In this document: positions 1 through 11,396 of the stretch, in pieces
How the letters are laid out: each line of letters begins with the position of its first letter
Position numbering within the stretch: position 1 is the stretch's first letter
Assembly: GCA_013368375.1 (NCBI GenBank)
Contig: JAACJP010000017.1
Coordinates: 186,001-250,000 of the forward strand
Direction: 5' to 3'
Origin: Tricholomella constricta
Lineage: Eukaryota > Basidiomycota > Agaricomycetes > Agaricales > Lyophyllaceae
DNA: 64,000 nucleotides
Made by a program: the position numbers and the translations under genes
The notes under the pieces: generated by a model
The model's input: only the letters and a program-made list of their open reading frames with translations
What the model was told of the DNA's origin: nothing
Databases searched by the model: none

Positions 1-235
1 ACATTGTTGTCGTGCGAGTTTCCTGTGGAATCAACAGACGCAAATTTTGGCTGTGGCTGCAGAGTTTGCTTGTCGCCCTCACCGCTTCATCCTGCATTCC
101 TTGACGCTGGTCTGCTTGCCACCACTCAGCAAAGCACAATCTAAGGTCACCTTCTACCATAGCTGACTCTCTGGCGCAACGCGCTCTCTTTGAAAGTTAG
201 CTTCTGGACTTGTCATTTTAACCGCGGTCATTGCA

Positions 236-3200
236 ATGTCATCTGGAGGCTACGACGGTTTGCATCCATCTTCGTCATACGGGCATGGTGACTCATGGCG
301 TCCATCTGGGTCAAGCGCCTCCGTCTACGACGTCAGTGCTAAACCTCTGTCCTTGATTGCTAAGTGCCCACAATTTTGCAGAGGCCAAATTATTACCATG
401 GACGCCGGCGCTCACCATCGCCTTCACGAAGATATGTTCCATACGATGCATACTACCCCCCTGAAAACAGCTATAGGCCTAACAGCTACCGGCCTGACGA
501 CGACAATGCCTATTATAGTCGTTCCCCCAGCCCAGATCATTATTCCCGAACGTATTCGCGTCATCCAGAAACCGAAACTTGGGAAAGGCCTGAACCATGG
601 GGGAGTGTTCCAGCGCCATGGGAAGATCTTACAATGGGCCCCGCCTCTCCAACTTCATCGAGCTCGAAGGCCCGCCGAGACAGTATGCTTGCGACGAGGA
701 TGTTCGAGCCTTCCGATGCGTGGAAACAGAATCATGTAGATCGGCCCCCTCGTATGGAACCGTGCGTTGCGATATAATTTTTTCAACTTGCGCATTCTCA
801 ATCTTCGGTAGAACACGGCCCCTGTCAATCGACAGGTACATAGGCGACCCTCTTGGACCTCGGACTCCTAATCCATACGTTCCTACCGCTACTCTTGGAA
901 CACCTAATTCTTTCGCCGCGCCTAATGTGTATCCCATGGGTGACCGATATCGCCCAGCGCAGCCTTACCGCGACTCCTATGGATTAGTGCCTCGGGCTGA
1001 TTCGTACCGACCAGGATGGTCGCCGTCGAGTCCCACAGGAAGAGACGCTCGTAGATGGACGCCAAACATGAGCTCTGAAGAAAAATCTATAAGGACCGCT
1101 CTTAGATTTTCTAATCTTCGTAGTCGACAGGTCTCAGGCCCAGGCTCAAACATCGACTCAGGCTCTCCGCGTCGATCGTCTCCTAATCGGCCAGGAAATA
1201 GCCAAGAAACTCGGTCTCAGAGTCGCAGCCGTCGATCCTCAAGCCGTGGGCGCCATTCTCAGAGTCGATCTTTGAGTCGTGGTGATCGTTCTCCGAGTCG
1301 CGGGCGCCGATCGCTAAGCCGTGGTGATCGTTCTGTCAGCCGTGGCCGCCGTTCTCCCGCCTCTGCAGCCCGTGTAACTTCGTCTTCTAGTGCTGAGAAA
1401 TCCGCAACTTCTGGTAAATTCAGCTGGGATCGTCCGGCTGCTGCTTCTGGTACAGCATCCAGTGCTAAAACTAGGCCTGCTAAGGCACTTGCTCAGCCAC
1501 TTCAGAAGAGTTCTTGGACGAGATCTGCCTCTCGGTCATCTATTGCTTCAACGCATGCTTCTGATGGAGCTCTTTCCCCTCTTCCCCAAACGCAGCTAAT
1601 CGCTAAGGAGCCAGTGACATCATTGACGCGAGACTCTGCCGACGTCAAGCACGATACAGAGCAAGAAGTCAACAGTACTGATGTTGAGATGGCTCCCCCT
1701 TCATCTCTGCCTTCTCCTGCGGCACCGAAGTCTGAAATAACTGACGTCAAGGCTGAGCATCAGATGGTCGAGCGCGAAAAGGAACTTACAACTCTTCATC
1801 GGCTCCCCTCAGATGCTATTCCTTTGAAAGCACCCCTAGTCTTTACGCGTGTTGGACCCAAAGTGGGAGGCGTTCTACCATCGCCTCCATCGCGTAAAAG
1901 TGTGTGATGATTGTCTATTATTGATGTGACCCCTGATTTTATTCCCAGGTCGTTCAACACCGGCACCTGTCCAGAAATCTGATGAGGCAAATGGTATTGT
2001 GGAACCGGCAGTACTGGATAAGCAGTCAGGACTTGGCAGTCCAAAGCTTAATATTTCAGTTGAAAGCACCTTCCAGGTCCCCGAGAAAACGGTCCCCTCC
2101 GATGCTGATTCGCCCCAGGTGCCTGCCTCCGCTCCTACCCCTGCGGCTCCTTTGAACGAGCAGAAATTAAATGCAATGCAGAATGATTCTTCTGTGGAAA
2201 TGCGCCGTGAGCTTCCATCAGATGTCCCTGCTGTCGCAACTCTGCCTACCCCTGTCCCGACTCCACAGCCTCCGCAGCTTCGAGAGACACCTCCCTCCCC
2301 CCCTCTTCCAGAGAGCATACCCACGGAGGCGAAGTCCATTAGGGATGCATTACGTATCGTTGTAATGACGAGGTTACTCTGCGATCGTCAAACGCGAGAA
2401 GAGCGCGTTAATCCCGTTCTTTTGTCGAATCTGTCGCTTGCTGGTCAATTCGACGAAGCGCGGCCTTCGACCACGCCTGAAGAGGTGTTTGAGGAAATCA
2501 CTCAAGGTCCGCGGCATAAGGAGAGGGAGGAACGTTTTGGCCTTATAAAAGGTTCTCTTGCGGAGCGGTTCAAAGAACGCCAGAACCATCTGTCGGAGAA
2601 GGTTCAACGCCTAAAGGAGGAGTATATTTCGCTTCATGAACGATGGGTTGCTCACTGCGCGTTACTGGACGAGCAGTCGAAACCTGTCGTCCCCGAAACC
2701 GAAGCAGTACAGCCTTCTGGTAGGACGACGCGTCGCTCGACCGCCAACCTGGGCGATGCGGTGCGTTCCGACCTTGAAATGGAACAGATTATTGCTAGCC
2801 TCGGGAACGACGAGGCGACGGACCCCAACCATCTTTCTCTCCGCAACCTCGCGACCATACCTGACATGGTCTCCGTCACGCATGGAACGATCGGCTATTT
2901 TTTCGACGACACCAACCACCTCGTCGAAAACCCCAGCGAGTACTATGGGCCACACACCGGGATTCACGACTGGACGGAACAGGAGAAGGAGATCTTCCTG
3001 GACAAGTTCGCGGCACACCCCAAGCAGTTCGGGATGGTCGCGGAACACCTGTCAAATAAGACCGCGTCTCAATGCGTTGACTACTACTACCTACACAAGA
3101 AGAAGCACATCGACTTCCGCAAGGTCATCTCGTTGTATGCGCCGAACAAGCGTAAGCGGAGGGGCATGGGGAAGAAGAAGGGCAATGCGCTGCTTGCGGA

Positions 3201-4556
3201 TATCAGACAACACGATGCGGAGGTGCAGGGTCAGCTGAGGTCGCCCAAGGCCTCAGGGCGGGGACGGGGCAGGAAGCCGATGCTTCCACCTGAGCTGAAG
3301 GAACCCAAGAGGCTTGCCCCGTCGCGCCGGAGGACGCAGTTAGATCTGACACCCTCTGCGGGATCAGCGACACCAACGCCGGAACCGGAAGCGCGGCGGC
3401 GCGGTCGCCGCAGTGCAGCGGCTTCAGCGAGTCGTACTGTGTCCGTGAGCCTAGAGGAAGCGGAAGACGAGGCCGCAGTCAGTCCTTAATCTTCAGTTTG
3501 ATCTGTTGCTTTCCATGTTCTAAGTCCAACATACAGGAGGAGGCTGAGCGACCCGCAAAACGGGCAAAACGAGCGCGCAAGGTCAAATCGGCTGCTGTTG
3601 TCAATGACGAGCCCTCAACTCCAGAGCCCAAGCTCACCGATCAGACGGAGTCAATCAGCCGCCGCAAGTCTGGGACGAGCTCTGCTCAGTGGTCTGAGGA
3701 GGACAAGAGTATGTGTCATGCTTAATGGACGCGAACCTCCTCTCTGATGGTTTTGCAAGCCCATTTCCTAACTCTTCTTGGGCAGCACGGCGATGACTTC
3801 AAACGTATCGCAGCATCAATGCCGAACAAGGTAACTTGCTCTTTTTGGATTTTTTCTCGAGACACATCGTTAAGTTCTGTTACGTAGACGACGATTCAAG
3901 TCAGCAATTATTACAAGGCTAACGCTGACGAGTTAGACCTCGAAAAGGTTGCTGCTGGGGCTCCCAAACGATCGCCAACGCCGGACACGGAGAAAGAAAC
4001 ACCTTTGCCTGAATCAGCGGTTTCGACCCCCGATCCGATGGCGTCTCTCGCCCCAGACCAGCCCCAAGTGCACACCAACGGAGTTTTCTCCAGGACAACT
4101 CACGAGGCCTCTCACCAGGACGCGGATGCATCCATGCGATGGACTCCGTCACTGTACGTGAGGAATCCAGCCGATGCGATCAGCTCCGCCTCAGCATCGA
4201 GCTCACGCCCCCTTTCTCCAAGTCATATTCGTTATCCTTACCCTGTTGCGAACGGCAGATCATCCGGGCCGTACCCCTCCCATCCCATGCCTCCCCCGTA
4301 CGCACCCCCGCCACCAGTGCCGTACACCTACCCTCCGTATTCTGCGCCTCGTTATCCGCAATACGACACTACCCCCATCGCCCCCCACCCGCTATCGAGA
4401 ATGCCACCGCATCCCTACATGCCGGATCCGATGTCCGCTCCAGCTCGCCGCATGTCCGCAGCTGTACTTGTACCCCCAATGCGTGCACGGGAGAATCCTT
4501 ATCCCGTCCTGCCGCCGCCTGGGCCGCCGTATCATTATTCGCTTGAATCTTCATAA
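236..4556 (+). CDS. SNT1: NCoR/Snt1-like corepressor with two SANT domains
   Basis: Seven exons can be joined in phase: 236-331, 382-761, 836-1893 (or 1899), 1949-3477, 3537-3708, 3760-3830 and 3888-4556, giving about 1324 residues. The N-terminal half is low complexity, with RS/SR-dipeptide runs (about 1190-1370) and Pro/Ser-rich stretches. The first SANT domain lies near 2960-3125 (HDWTEQEKEIFLDKF ... SQCVDYYYLHKK). The second is split over exons 5-7 (QWSEEDK, then HFLTLLGQHGDDFKRIA, then QVSNYYKANADEL). Two widely spaced SANT domains in a long disordered protein is the layout of the Snt1/NCoR/SMRT family, the scaffold of the Set3 histone deacetylase complex. The C terminus is Pro/Tyr-rich. 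That the second SANT only appears once three introns are removed supports the model. Function is inferred from domain layout. It could instead be another SANT scaffold, but the YYYLHKK helix is characteristic of this family. Confidence 0.85.
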
Positions 4557-4882
4557 CACATCGGTATCTGCACTCTCATTAATTTCAGCATTCAATCTTT
4601 ATTTTACTTCGTTGCGTGATTCTACATCCACAGCTGACCGATACTTAGACCAGCAGCAGCATATGACTACAAATCTTATGCCACAGCTCCGTAATAGAGC
4701 ACGACCGAAAATAATGCACGCAATGTGTATCATTAATCCTACTGTGTAGCCACCTACCTTAATGATTATGCCAATGATGCAGAGTTCGTCTGCGTCATCG
4801 ATTTGCATTTGTGAAAGCCAGCATCGGGACAGGATATGATGGTGGTGTATTCAATTGGGGGGCAGTTGCGAAAGATATCATA
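4557..4882. other. Intergenic region between convergent genes
   Basis: This is the 326 bp 3' space between the SANT gene and the parvulin gene, which converge here. It is AT-rich in the middle (4570-4760) and holds no credible coding frame. Both polyadenylation regions must lie here, but no single terminator can be named. Confidence 0.5.
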
Positions 4883-5489
4883 TTATCGTCGGCCTTCCAC
4901 CATGATGATGTGGTAGCCAAAGTTGGTCTTAACAAGCGGGGAAACAGTGGGCTTGTCGACTGACGACGGCGTAAGAGCAAATGCGGCATCTTGGAATGGA
5001 CCCACCATGCTCCCTCGTGTCATCCATCCTAGGCTCCCACCCGCTGTAATGGGCAACAAACACCATGATGAAGGCTTAGGACGAGGTCGGAGAAGGAAAC
5101 GACGGACCTTTCGCCTTGTCTTCAGAGAACTCTTGGGCAACCTTGTTGAAAGATTGGCCCTCCTGATATGACGCCGACGTTAGAGCTATGCGATGAGGTG
5201 ACGACGCGGACGATGAACCTGAATTTTCTGCAAAGCCTCCGTTGCTTTCGAGTGCTTTTCGCAGAGGATATGGCGAACATTGACCGCGGTCGCGGCCTTC
5301 AGACCGCCTTTGCTCTTTCCGTCACATTGCATCAGGCTCAAGGCGAGATTTTGAAGGAGAACGGGGAACTGGCACCTTTGCCTGCTTGTCTGCACTTCCG
5401 CTGGCGTCCTCCCCGCCCTTTGCCTTCTTATCCCCGCCCTTCTTGTTGTCTGACGCCTTTTTATCTGCAGCGGCAGCTTTCTTTGCCAT
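4883..5489 (-). CDS. PIN4: Parvulin-type peptidyl-prolyl isomerase, PIN4/Par14 class
   Basis: Four exons on the minus strand (5489-5376, 5314-5219, 5162-5108, 5043-4883) join in phase to 141 residues. The N terminus is Lys/Gly/Ala-rich and basic ([20 protein letters not shown]), as in human PIN4. The catalytic parvulin fold then follows: [12 protein letters not shown], then an [13 protein letters not shown] segment, then [21 protein letters not shown] and [11 protein letters not shown] at the end. Length and motif order match the family, which isomerises prolyl bonds and has been linked to ribosome biogenesis and chromatin. There is no WW domain, so it is not the Ess1/Pin1 class. The start codon lies 188 bp from that of the divergent RLI1 gene. 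Confidence 0.93.
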
Positions 5490-5677
5490 GAGGAGCAGGT
5501 GGTGGTGTGGTCAGCGTCGGTCGAATGTGGCGGCAACCAATGGCGAGCTGCCAATTGATCATGATCGCGACGTCACGTGCTGAGACAACACTGATGAAAC
5601 TTTAGAAAGTTTTTGGCCATACACTCGGACCCGTGCAGTATTATCTAGGCCACATCCCCTCCTCCTTCCCGCCAGCA
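5490..5677. promoter_or_regulatory. Shared divergent promoter of the PIN4-like gene and RLI1
   Basis: Only 188 bp separate the two start codons, so both promoters must overlap here. The segment contains a CACGTG E-box-like hexamer near 5574. Both flanking genes have ribosome-linked roles, so co-expression is plausible but not shown. Confidence 0.5.
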
Positions 5678-8120
5678 ATGGCGGATAAAATTACCCGTAT
5701 AGCCATCGTTGACGCCAACAGGTGCAAGCCGAAACGGTGTGCTCAAGAATGCAAGAAGGTGTGTGTGGCAGATAACAAATGCTAATCGCACGTTGTATTA
5801 ATCGGGACCATGCAGTCATGTCCTGTCGTGAAGATGGGTCAGTGCTTGGATAGCAGGATCTGGAATTCTTGAGTAATTTTTTGGATCCATCCAGGGAAAT
5901 TATGTATCGAGGTCAAACCCACGGACAAGATAGCCTTCATCTCCGAATTCCTCTGCATCGGTTGTGGTATCTGCGTGAAGAAGTGAGATCCAGAATTCCC
6001 TACCTTTCTATATAATCTAGACTGTGCTTGAAATTAGATGCCCGTTTGAAGCCATCGCTATTATCAATCTACCGACAAATCTGGAATCGCAGGTCACACA
6101 TCGATATACCGCAAACGCTTTCAAGCTCCATCGGCTCCCGACTCCACGACCCGGTCAAGTCCTTGGTCTTGTAGGAACGAACGGTATTGGAAAAAGTACC
6201 GCTCTGAAGATTTTGGCTGGAAAACTGAAGCCAAACCTTGGCCGGTATGACGTACGTCGAGCTTGATCTTCGTGCCCGGAAATCGATCTCAATTTTATCT
6301 GTTTATCCCCTCGCCAGGACCCACCAGACTGGCAAGAGATTCTTAAATACTTCCGTGGCTCGGAACTTCAAAATTACTTCACGAAAGTGCTGGAAGACAA
6401 CCTGAAGGCTCTGATCAAGCCCCAATACGTCGATCACATTCCGAGGGCGATTAAAGGGAAGATGACCGTCACCCAGATGCTGGATTCCAAGCTTGAGCGC
6501 GATAACAAGCAGCTCATCTGCGATGAACTGGAGTTGAACAAGGTGCTGCAGCGAGAAATCAACCAATTATCTGGTGGAGAGCTCCAGCGTTTTGCTATTG
6601 CGATGTCATGTATTCAACACGCAGATGTGTATGTTCTTCTCTTCTTTTTTTCCCTCTCATGATGCTGACCATTTCTATAGCTACATGTTTGACGAACCTT
6701 CCAGTTATCTGGATATCAAACAGCGATTGAAAGCTGCTGAAGTTATCCGCTCACTACTAACCCCCGATCGTTACGTGGTAGCCGTCGAGCACGATCTGTC
6801 TGTCCTCGATTACCTGTCGGACTTCATCTGCTGTCTATACGGAAAGCCATCTATGTATGGTGTCGTAACTATGCCCTACTCCGTCAGGGAAGGTTCGTCC
6901 CGTCACCTCACCTGCCTAATGCACGTCCATCACATTTCCAACAAATCCATTGCACAGGCATCAACATCTTCTTGGACGGCTTCATTCCCACCGAAAACTT
7001 GCGATTTCGTGAGGAATCGCTCTCCTTCAAGATGGTCGAGACCGCCGAGGAGGTCATCGCGGACAAGACGCGGCATTACACTTACCCCGCCATGACCAAG
7101 ACCCTCGGCGACTTCAAGCTCTCCGTCGAAGCCGGCAGCTTCACCGACTCTGAGATCATCGTCATGCTCGGTGAGAACGGCACGGGCAAGACCACGTTCG
7201 TGCGTCTGCTCGCGGGCGACACACCCGATGTCGAGACAGACAAGCAGACGCTCTCAGTGTCGCTCAAGCCGCAGACGATCTCGCCAAAGTTCCCGGGCTC
7301 AGTCCGCATGCTTCTGTTGAAGCAAATCAAGCAGGCCTTCATGCATCCGCAGTTCCAGACGGATGTCCTCAAGCCGATGAATTTGGACAATATTATGGAC
7401 CAGGAGGTGAAGACACTGTCTGGAGGAGAGCTGCAACGTGTAGCTATCGTGCTTGCACTCGGTAAGACGGATCCCTTGTGAATTTATCGTCAGAGGTTGA
7501 GCTTGTTCCAGGCAAACCCAACGTGTCCGTGTACCTACTCGACGAGCCCAGCAGGTATTGTCCTTTCCTTCTCAGGATGTAAACGATATGTATGATTGCG
7601 TTCAGTTTCCTCGATTCCGAGCAACGTATTATCGCTAGCAAGGTCATCAAGCGGTACGCCTACCTACTGACTGATGCTCCTCATTCAGTCTGACCCCACC
7701 ACTCCTAGATTTATCCTCCACGCGAAGAAGACCGCCTTTGTCATCGAGCACGATTTCATTATGGCTACCTACCTCGCCGACCGCGTCATCGTATTCGAGG
7801 GCAAGCCCGCCATCTCCGCTACTGCCACCCCGTAAGTCATGTAGCTCGCCCATCGTCGGTCATCAGGCTAAACGACACTGCCAAATTTAGCCCTCAGACA
7901 TTGCTGTCTGGTATGAACAGGTTCCTTGCGTCCCTGGAAATTACTTTCCGTCGTGACCCCACCAACTTCCGGCCGCGAGTTAACAAGCTCCACAGTGTCA
8001 AGGACCGGGAGCAGAAGAGTGAGTCCTTTCTTCTTCAATCATTGTATGCGCTCAACGCTTTGCTAACTCTCATATTTTTTGCCTAAAGGTGCTGGCAACT
8101 ACTTCTTCCTTGAGGAGTAG
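5678..8120 (+). CDS. RLI1: Rli1/ABCE1 ribosome-recycling ATPase
   Basis: Twelve exons join in phase: 5678-5758, 5816-5837, 5895-5982, 6038-6251, 6318-6628, 6681-6892, 6958-7461, 7512-7554, 7606-7653, 7709-7831, 7891-8018 and 8089-8120. The product has about 600 residues. It starts [20 protein letters not shown] and carries the two N-terminal 4Fe-4S cysteine clusters ([15 protein letters not shown] and [13 protein letters not shown]). The first ABC domain has Walker [10 protein letters not shown], signature LSGGELQR and Walker [12 protein letters not shown]. The second has [17 protein letters not shown] and YLLDEPSSFLD. The C-terminal GNYFFLEE is typical. ABCE1 splits post-termination ribosomes and is nearly universal in eukaryotes. 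Several very short exons (22, 43 and 48 nt) are present. No lesion is seen. Confidence 0.97.
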
Positions 8121-8392
8121 AAGGCCGGAGTCGTCTTTTTCTATTACGACTACTTGTGTGAAACACCGGATGTTAACATTCGTCAGGTATGACTCGGAGA
8201 AGAGTCCTCAGAGTCATGATGCGACTGAGTGTTGGTATTGAATTATATATTACAGATGTGTATTTCGCGACAAGAGAATGATTGTATACGAACTGTATAT
8301 CATGCTAGACCCCTTCATTCTTCACTCGAACGCGTACGGCGCAGTACGCAGTGCGCAAGGGAGCAAATATGTTCCACCACCGCCACTCAATA

Positions 8393-10957
8393 CTAGTAGT
8401 ACTCAAGCTCCGCCCCCATGACGTCTACATCAGTGATCACGTAGAACGCCAGCTCTTTCGTGCCAACAATCTTCTGCACGACCTCCCCAGCCTTCGCCAA
8501 CATCCCCTGGTCGAGTCCCCCACCGCTTAGCTCCCCGCTCCGCATAATCCACCCCGTGATCATGGGCCACTGGATCTGCGTCGGAATAAGTTCATCACGC
8601 GACAAGCCGAACACGCGCGTAAAGTCCCCTTGTAGCGCCTCGTGCAGCTGTCCGAACAGGCGGATGCACAGCTGGTGGATCTTCAAGATATCCAAGCTGA
8701 CCAAAGGGCCTTTAGCATCCGACGCCTCGGACCCCCCGAGCACGAGCTCGGCCTCGGCCAGCGCCTGCACGTAGGCAAGGGGGTGTTGGTCTGAAGAGGC
8801 GGGCTTCTTGCGCCCCTGCGAGGCCCACAGCTTCTCCAACACGAAGCCCTTGTTGTGCAGCCTCCATGCGTCGCTATCCAGCGCCGTCACGCCCCGCCCG
8901 CTCTGGTTGTACGCGTGATTGCGGTACGATGTCTGTGCGATCTTCTTCCGTCCCCTTTTCTCGACGGCAAACTCCTCCGCGCGCACACCCAGCATGAGCT
9001 CAAATCGCGTGAGGAAGCGCTTGGCAGGCGGCGGGCCCGAGAAAACCTTGTCCCCGAATACGTCCACCAAGTGGTCTAGCAGGAGGTCGCGCGCCTGAGT
9101 GGCGCTTCTGGGTGGGTTTGCAGGATCGATGACGGCAGTGTCCTCGTTGGCCTCTGAAGCAACGGGAAGGTGACCCGTCTGCTTCAGCATGTTCCACAGA
9201 TGTATCGCGCTCTGTACGAAGCCGCCTGCGCCCATGACGCCAGTAGAGAGCATGAACGCGTCCATCAGCGCGTCTGTCATCGAATTGGCGGTCAGCCAGG
9301 GGTTGTGCAGCCAGAATGAGTCCGGCTGGCATGCCTGCATGCTAAGCTTATCCCAGCCGTTTTTGACTTTGACGAGAGTTAGAAAATCGGTCAGGAGCCC
9401 TTTTTCGATGCCGAAGTTGACAACGCGTGCGATGTTCTGCGCTTCGGACATGTTCGTGTCGTAAGTGACGCCGTTTCCCAAAAATGTGTCGATCTCCTGA
9501 TACAGTCTTCGTCCTAGCGCCCTCATACTGTCCACGTCGACTTGAAGGACGCGTCGACGAATATGGACGATGTCCAACATGATTTGGCAGGAGAAGAGCA
9601 GGGTCCATGACTTGGGGTGGGAGTCTTCCAGAAGGAACGGCCTGAACTCCCTAGGCAGCCCGAAATCCCCGAGAAATTTACCGCTCTTGGAGACGGTTTT
9701 GTCGTGCTTATACATAATGACGAGATCAGGCCACCAGTTGCATATGATGCATTTGTCTTCCCGGGTCCGCTGCGTCGGCGTCATTGACTCCCGCGAAGCT
9801 TTAGGCTTGAAGTATCCGAAATGGCCGTCCCTCATGACAGGATAGCTGCTGCCGGGTTCATCGAGAACCTCAGCGAAAGCATTTAATGTGAGCCAAGTGT
9901 TCGCCATCAACTGCTCCCTCATGGAATAGATAGTTTCCTCCGGCGCGCCGAAAAGCAGTTCGGTAAACCTCACGATGAGCATGAGCTGAGTCGTTTGTAT
10001 GTCTTTAAACTGCGGGAAATCAACAAGGAAGTCGTATTCCAGTCGTTTCACCATGTGGACGGCATGGTTGGTGATAAATGATGCTGTGAAGCGGGAGGTA
10101 TTTCCCAAAGGAGAAACAGTTTTCCAGATCGACGCAACGTACTTGCGGATGCGATCGATGTCCAGAATAAAGCATTGTAAACCGAGCCACGCTTCGTCAC
10201 CGTCGTTAGACTTCCCAGACTGTGGCGGCCTTTCATCGTCCGGGTACACTTCGTAGGCCTCGAGAGGATAGACTTTCGCCTTCTGTTTATCCTTGGACCC
10301 TGAGGGGCGGAGAAGAGGATTGTCCCGAATCCACTCGTTCTCTCCCGCCTCTCCCTGTGTTTGCGACGCAGCTTCTTCCTCTACAGCGACTACCAGCTTA
10401 CGCATAGCTGCCGTCAGACCGAAGATATTGTCATCTGCAATCCCCACCGCAGTGTTATCCTCTGCTCCGCCGCGCTCTCGATAGGCCGTTTCTAAGATTT
10501 CCAAAGCTTCTTGGTAAAGCTCGATCGCCTTCCTGTGCGTTTCATTCCTTCGCCAAGCGTCCGCATCGGGCGAATAGAAAGCTGCAGTGGCCTTCCTTTG
10601 CCTGATGATCATATTGAGGAGTGTGAGCTGGAAAGTTGGAATCCGAGCTACTTTGCTGGATGCGATCTCGCGCAAAAGGCTCAAAAACGTGCTGAATGTC
10701 CACGGTGGTCCGGGGAGTGAAGATTCGCTTGTGGATTTGCCTTGATTACTGCGAGAGTTTCTCGATTGCATCTTGGATTTTCCCTTTTTATTCTTTGAAG
10801 CCGCCGTAGGCTGGAGGTTGGGTGATACCTCTTCAGCACGGATACGAGATACGGTCGCATGAACCCAACGATGAATGACGTGACAGCTTTGCTTGTACTG
10901 CCGATAAGTATTGTAGACGTCGTCTGGAAGGCCAGGTATAGCCATCGATGAGTACAC
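8393..10957 (-). CDS. DUF6604-type fungal protein
   Basis: A single open frame of 854 residues without introns. The N terminus (PDDVYNTYRQYKQSCHVIHRW) matches the pattern that opens the fungal DUF6604 family, where a YxxYK segment precedes a helical domain. A basic low-complexity insert (KNKKGKSKMQSRNSRSN) interrupts it. The rest is predicted mostly helical with no catalytic motif I can recognise. No signal peptide or membrane segment is seen. Biochemical role is unknown. Two in-frame ATGs lie at the start (10957 and 10945). It converges with RLI1, with a 272 bp gap. Confidence 0.75.
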   Translation of the reverse strand: MYSSMAIPGLPDDVYNTYRQYKQSCHVIHRWVHATVSRIRAEEVSPNLQPTAASKNKKGKSKMQSRNSRSNQGKSTSESSLPGPPWTFSTFLSLLREIASSKVARIPTFQLTLLNMIIRQRKATAAFYSPDADAWRRNETHRKAIELYQEALEILETAYRERGGAEDNTAVGIADDNIFGLTAAMRKLVVAVEEEAASQTQGEAGENEWIRDNPLLRPSGSKDKQKAKVYPLEAYEVYPDDERPPQSGKSNDGDEAWLGLQCFILDIDRIRKYVASIWKTVSPLGNTSRFTASFITNHAVHMVKRLEYDFLVDFPQFKDIQTTQLMLIVRFTELLFGAPEETIYSMREQLMANTWLTLNAFAEVLDEPGSSYPVMRDGHFGYFKPKASRESMTPTQRTREDKCIICNWWPDLVIMYKHDKTVSKSGKFLGDFGLPREFRPFLLEDSHPKSWTLLFSCQIMLDIVHIRRRVLQVDVDSMRALGRRLYQEIDTFLGNGVTYDTNMSEAQNIARVVNFGIEKGLLTDFLTLVKVKNGWDKLSMQACQPDSFWLHNPWLTANSMTDALMDAFMLSTGVMGAGGFVQSAIHLWNMLKQTGHLPVASEANEDTAVIDPANPPRSATQARDLLLDHLVDVFGDKVFSGPPPAKRFLTRFELMLGVRAEEFAVEKRGRKKIAQTSYRNHAYNQSGRGVTALDSDAWRLHNKGFVLEKLWASQGRKKPASSDQHPLAYVQALAEAELVLGGSEASDAKGPLVSLDILKIHQLCIRLFGQLHEALQGDFTRVFGLSRDELIPTQIQWPMITGWIMRSGELSGGGLDQGMLAKAGEVVQKIVGTKELAFYVITDVDVMGAELEYY

Positions 10958-11396
10958 TCAAAATCCTATTTTTATAGTCTTGAGTAAAAGAAATACCACT
11001 GGGTCGCTGAAGATTGAAAAGCAATCCGGCTCACTTTTTGAACTTATGAATGAGTGGAAAAAAAAAAAGTGTCGCCAATCTTAAAGGCGTAATCGGCACG
11101 GCGATCCGCCTAGTGGAATTTATGTTCAACACAGAGCCTTGAGGAAGTCGAGAACAAAGCCGCAGGTGCCAACATCATAATGGTAAGTCGAATATCTGAT
11201 TAGATATAATCTTGCGCCAAGACCTCCTCCAGCGAAATCTGCCAGTGCAACTCTGGCAGCGCCGCCACCGCGACACAGACCGTACAGAATTGGGAAATTC
11301 AGCTTGAAACCTCCTACGCACCCGTAGGATCCCCACTCGACACTACCAATTATTTCTTTGAGAACTTCAAGTCAGCGCGATAATTTAAAGGAGTGA
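10958..11396. promoter_or_regulatory. Divergent promoter region between the DUF6604 and sorting-nexin genes
   Basis: This 439 bp stretch lies between two divergent start codons. It has an A-run near 11058 and no coding potential. A short GTAAGT at 11184 could be the donor of a 5' UTR intron for the sorting-nexin gene, but this is not certain. Confidence 0.45.

Noticed and set aside
629..2607. Long minus-strand open frames opposite the SANT gene
   Set aside because: They are shadows of the coding strand, lack splice logic and show no family resemblance, while the plus strand gives two SANT domains.
8460..10720. Plus-strand frames of 60-104 codons inside the DUF6604 gene
   Set aside because: They are antisense by-products of a long open frame with no start context or homology.
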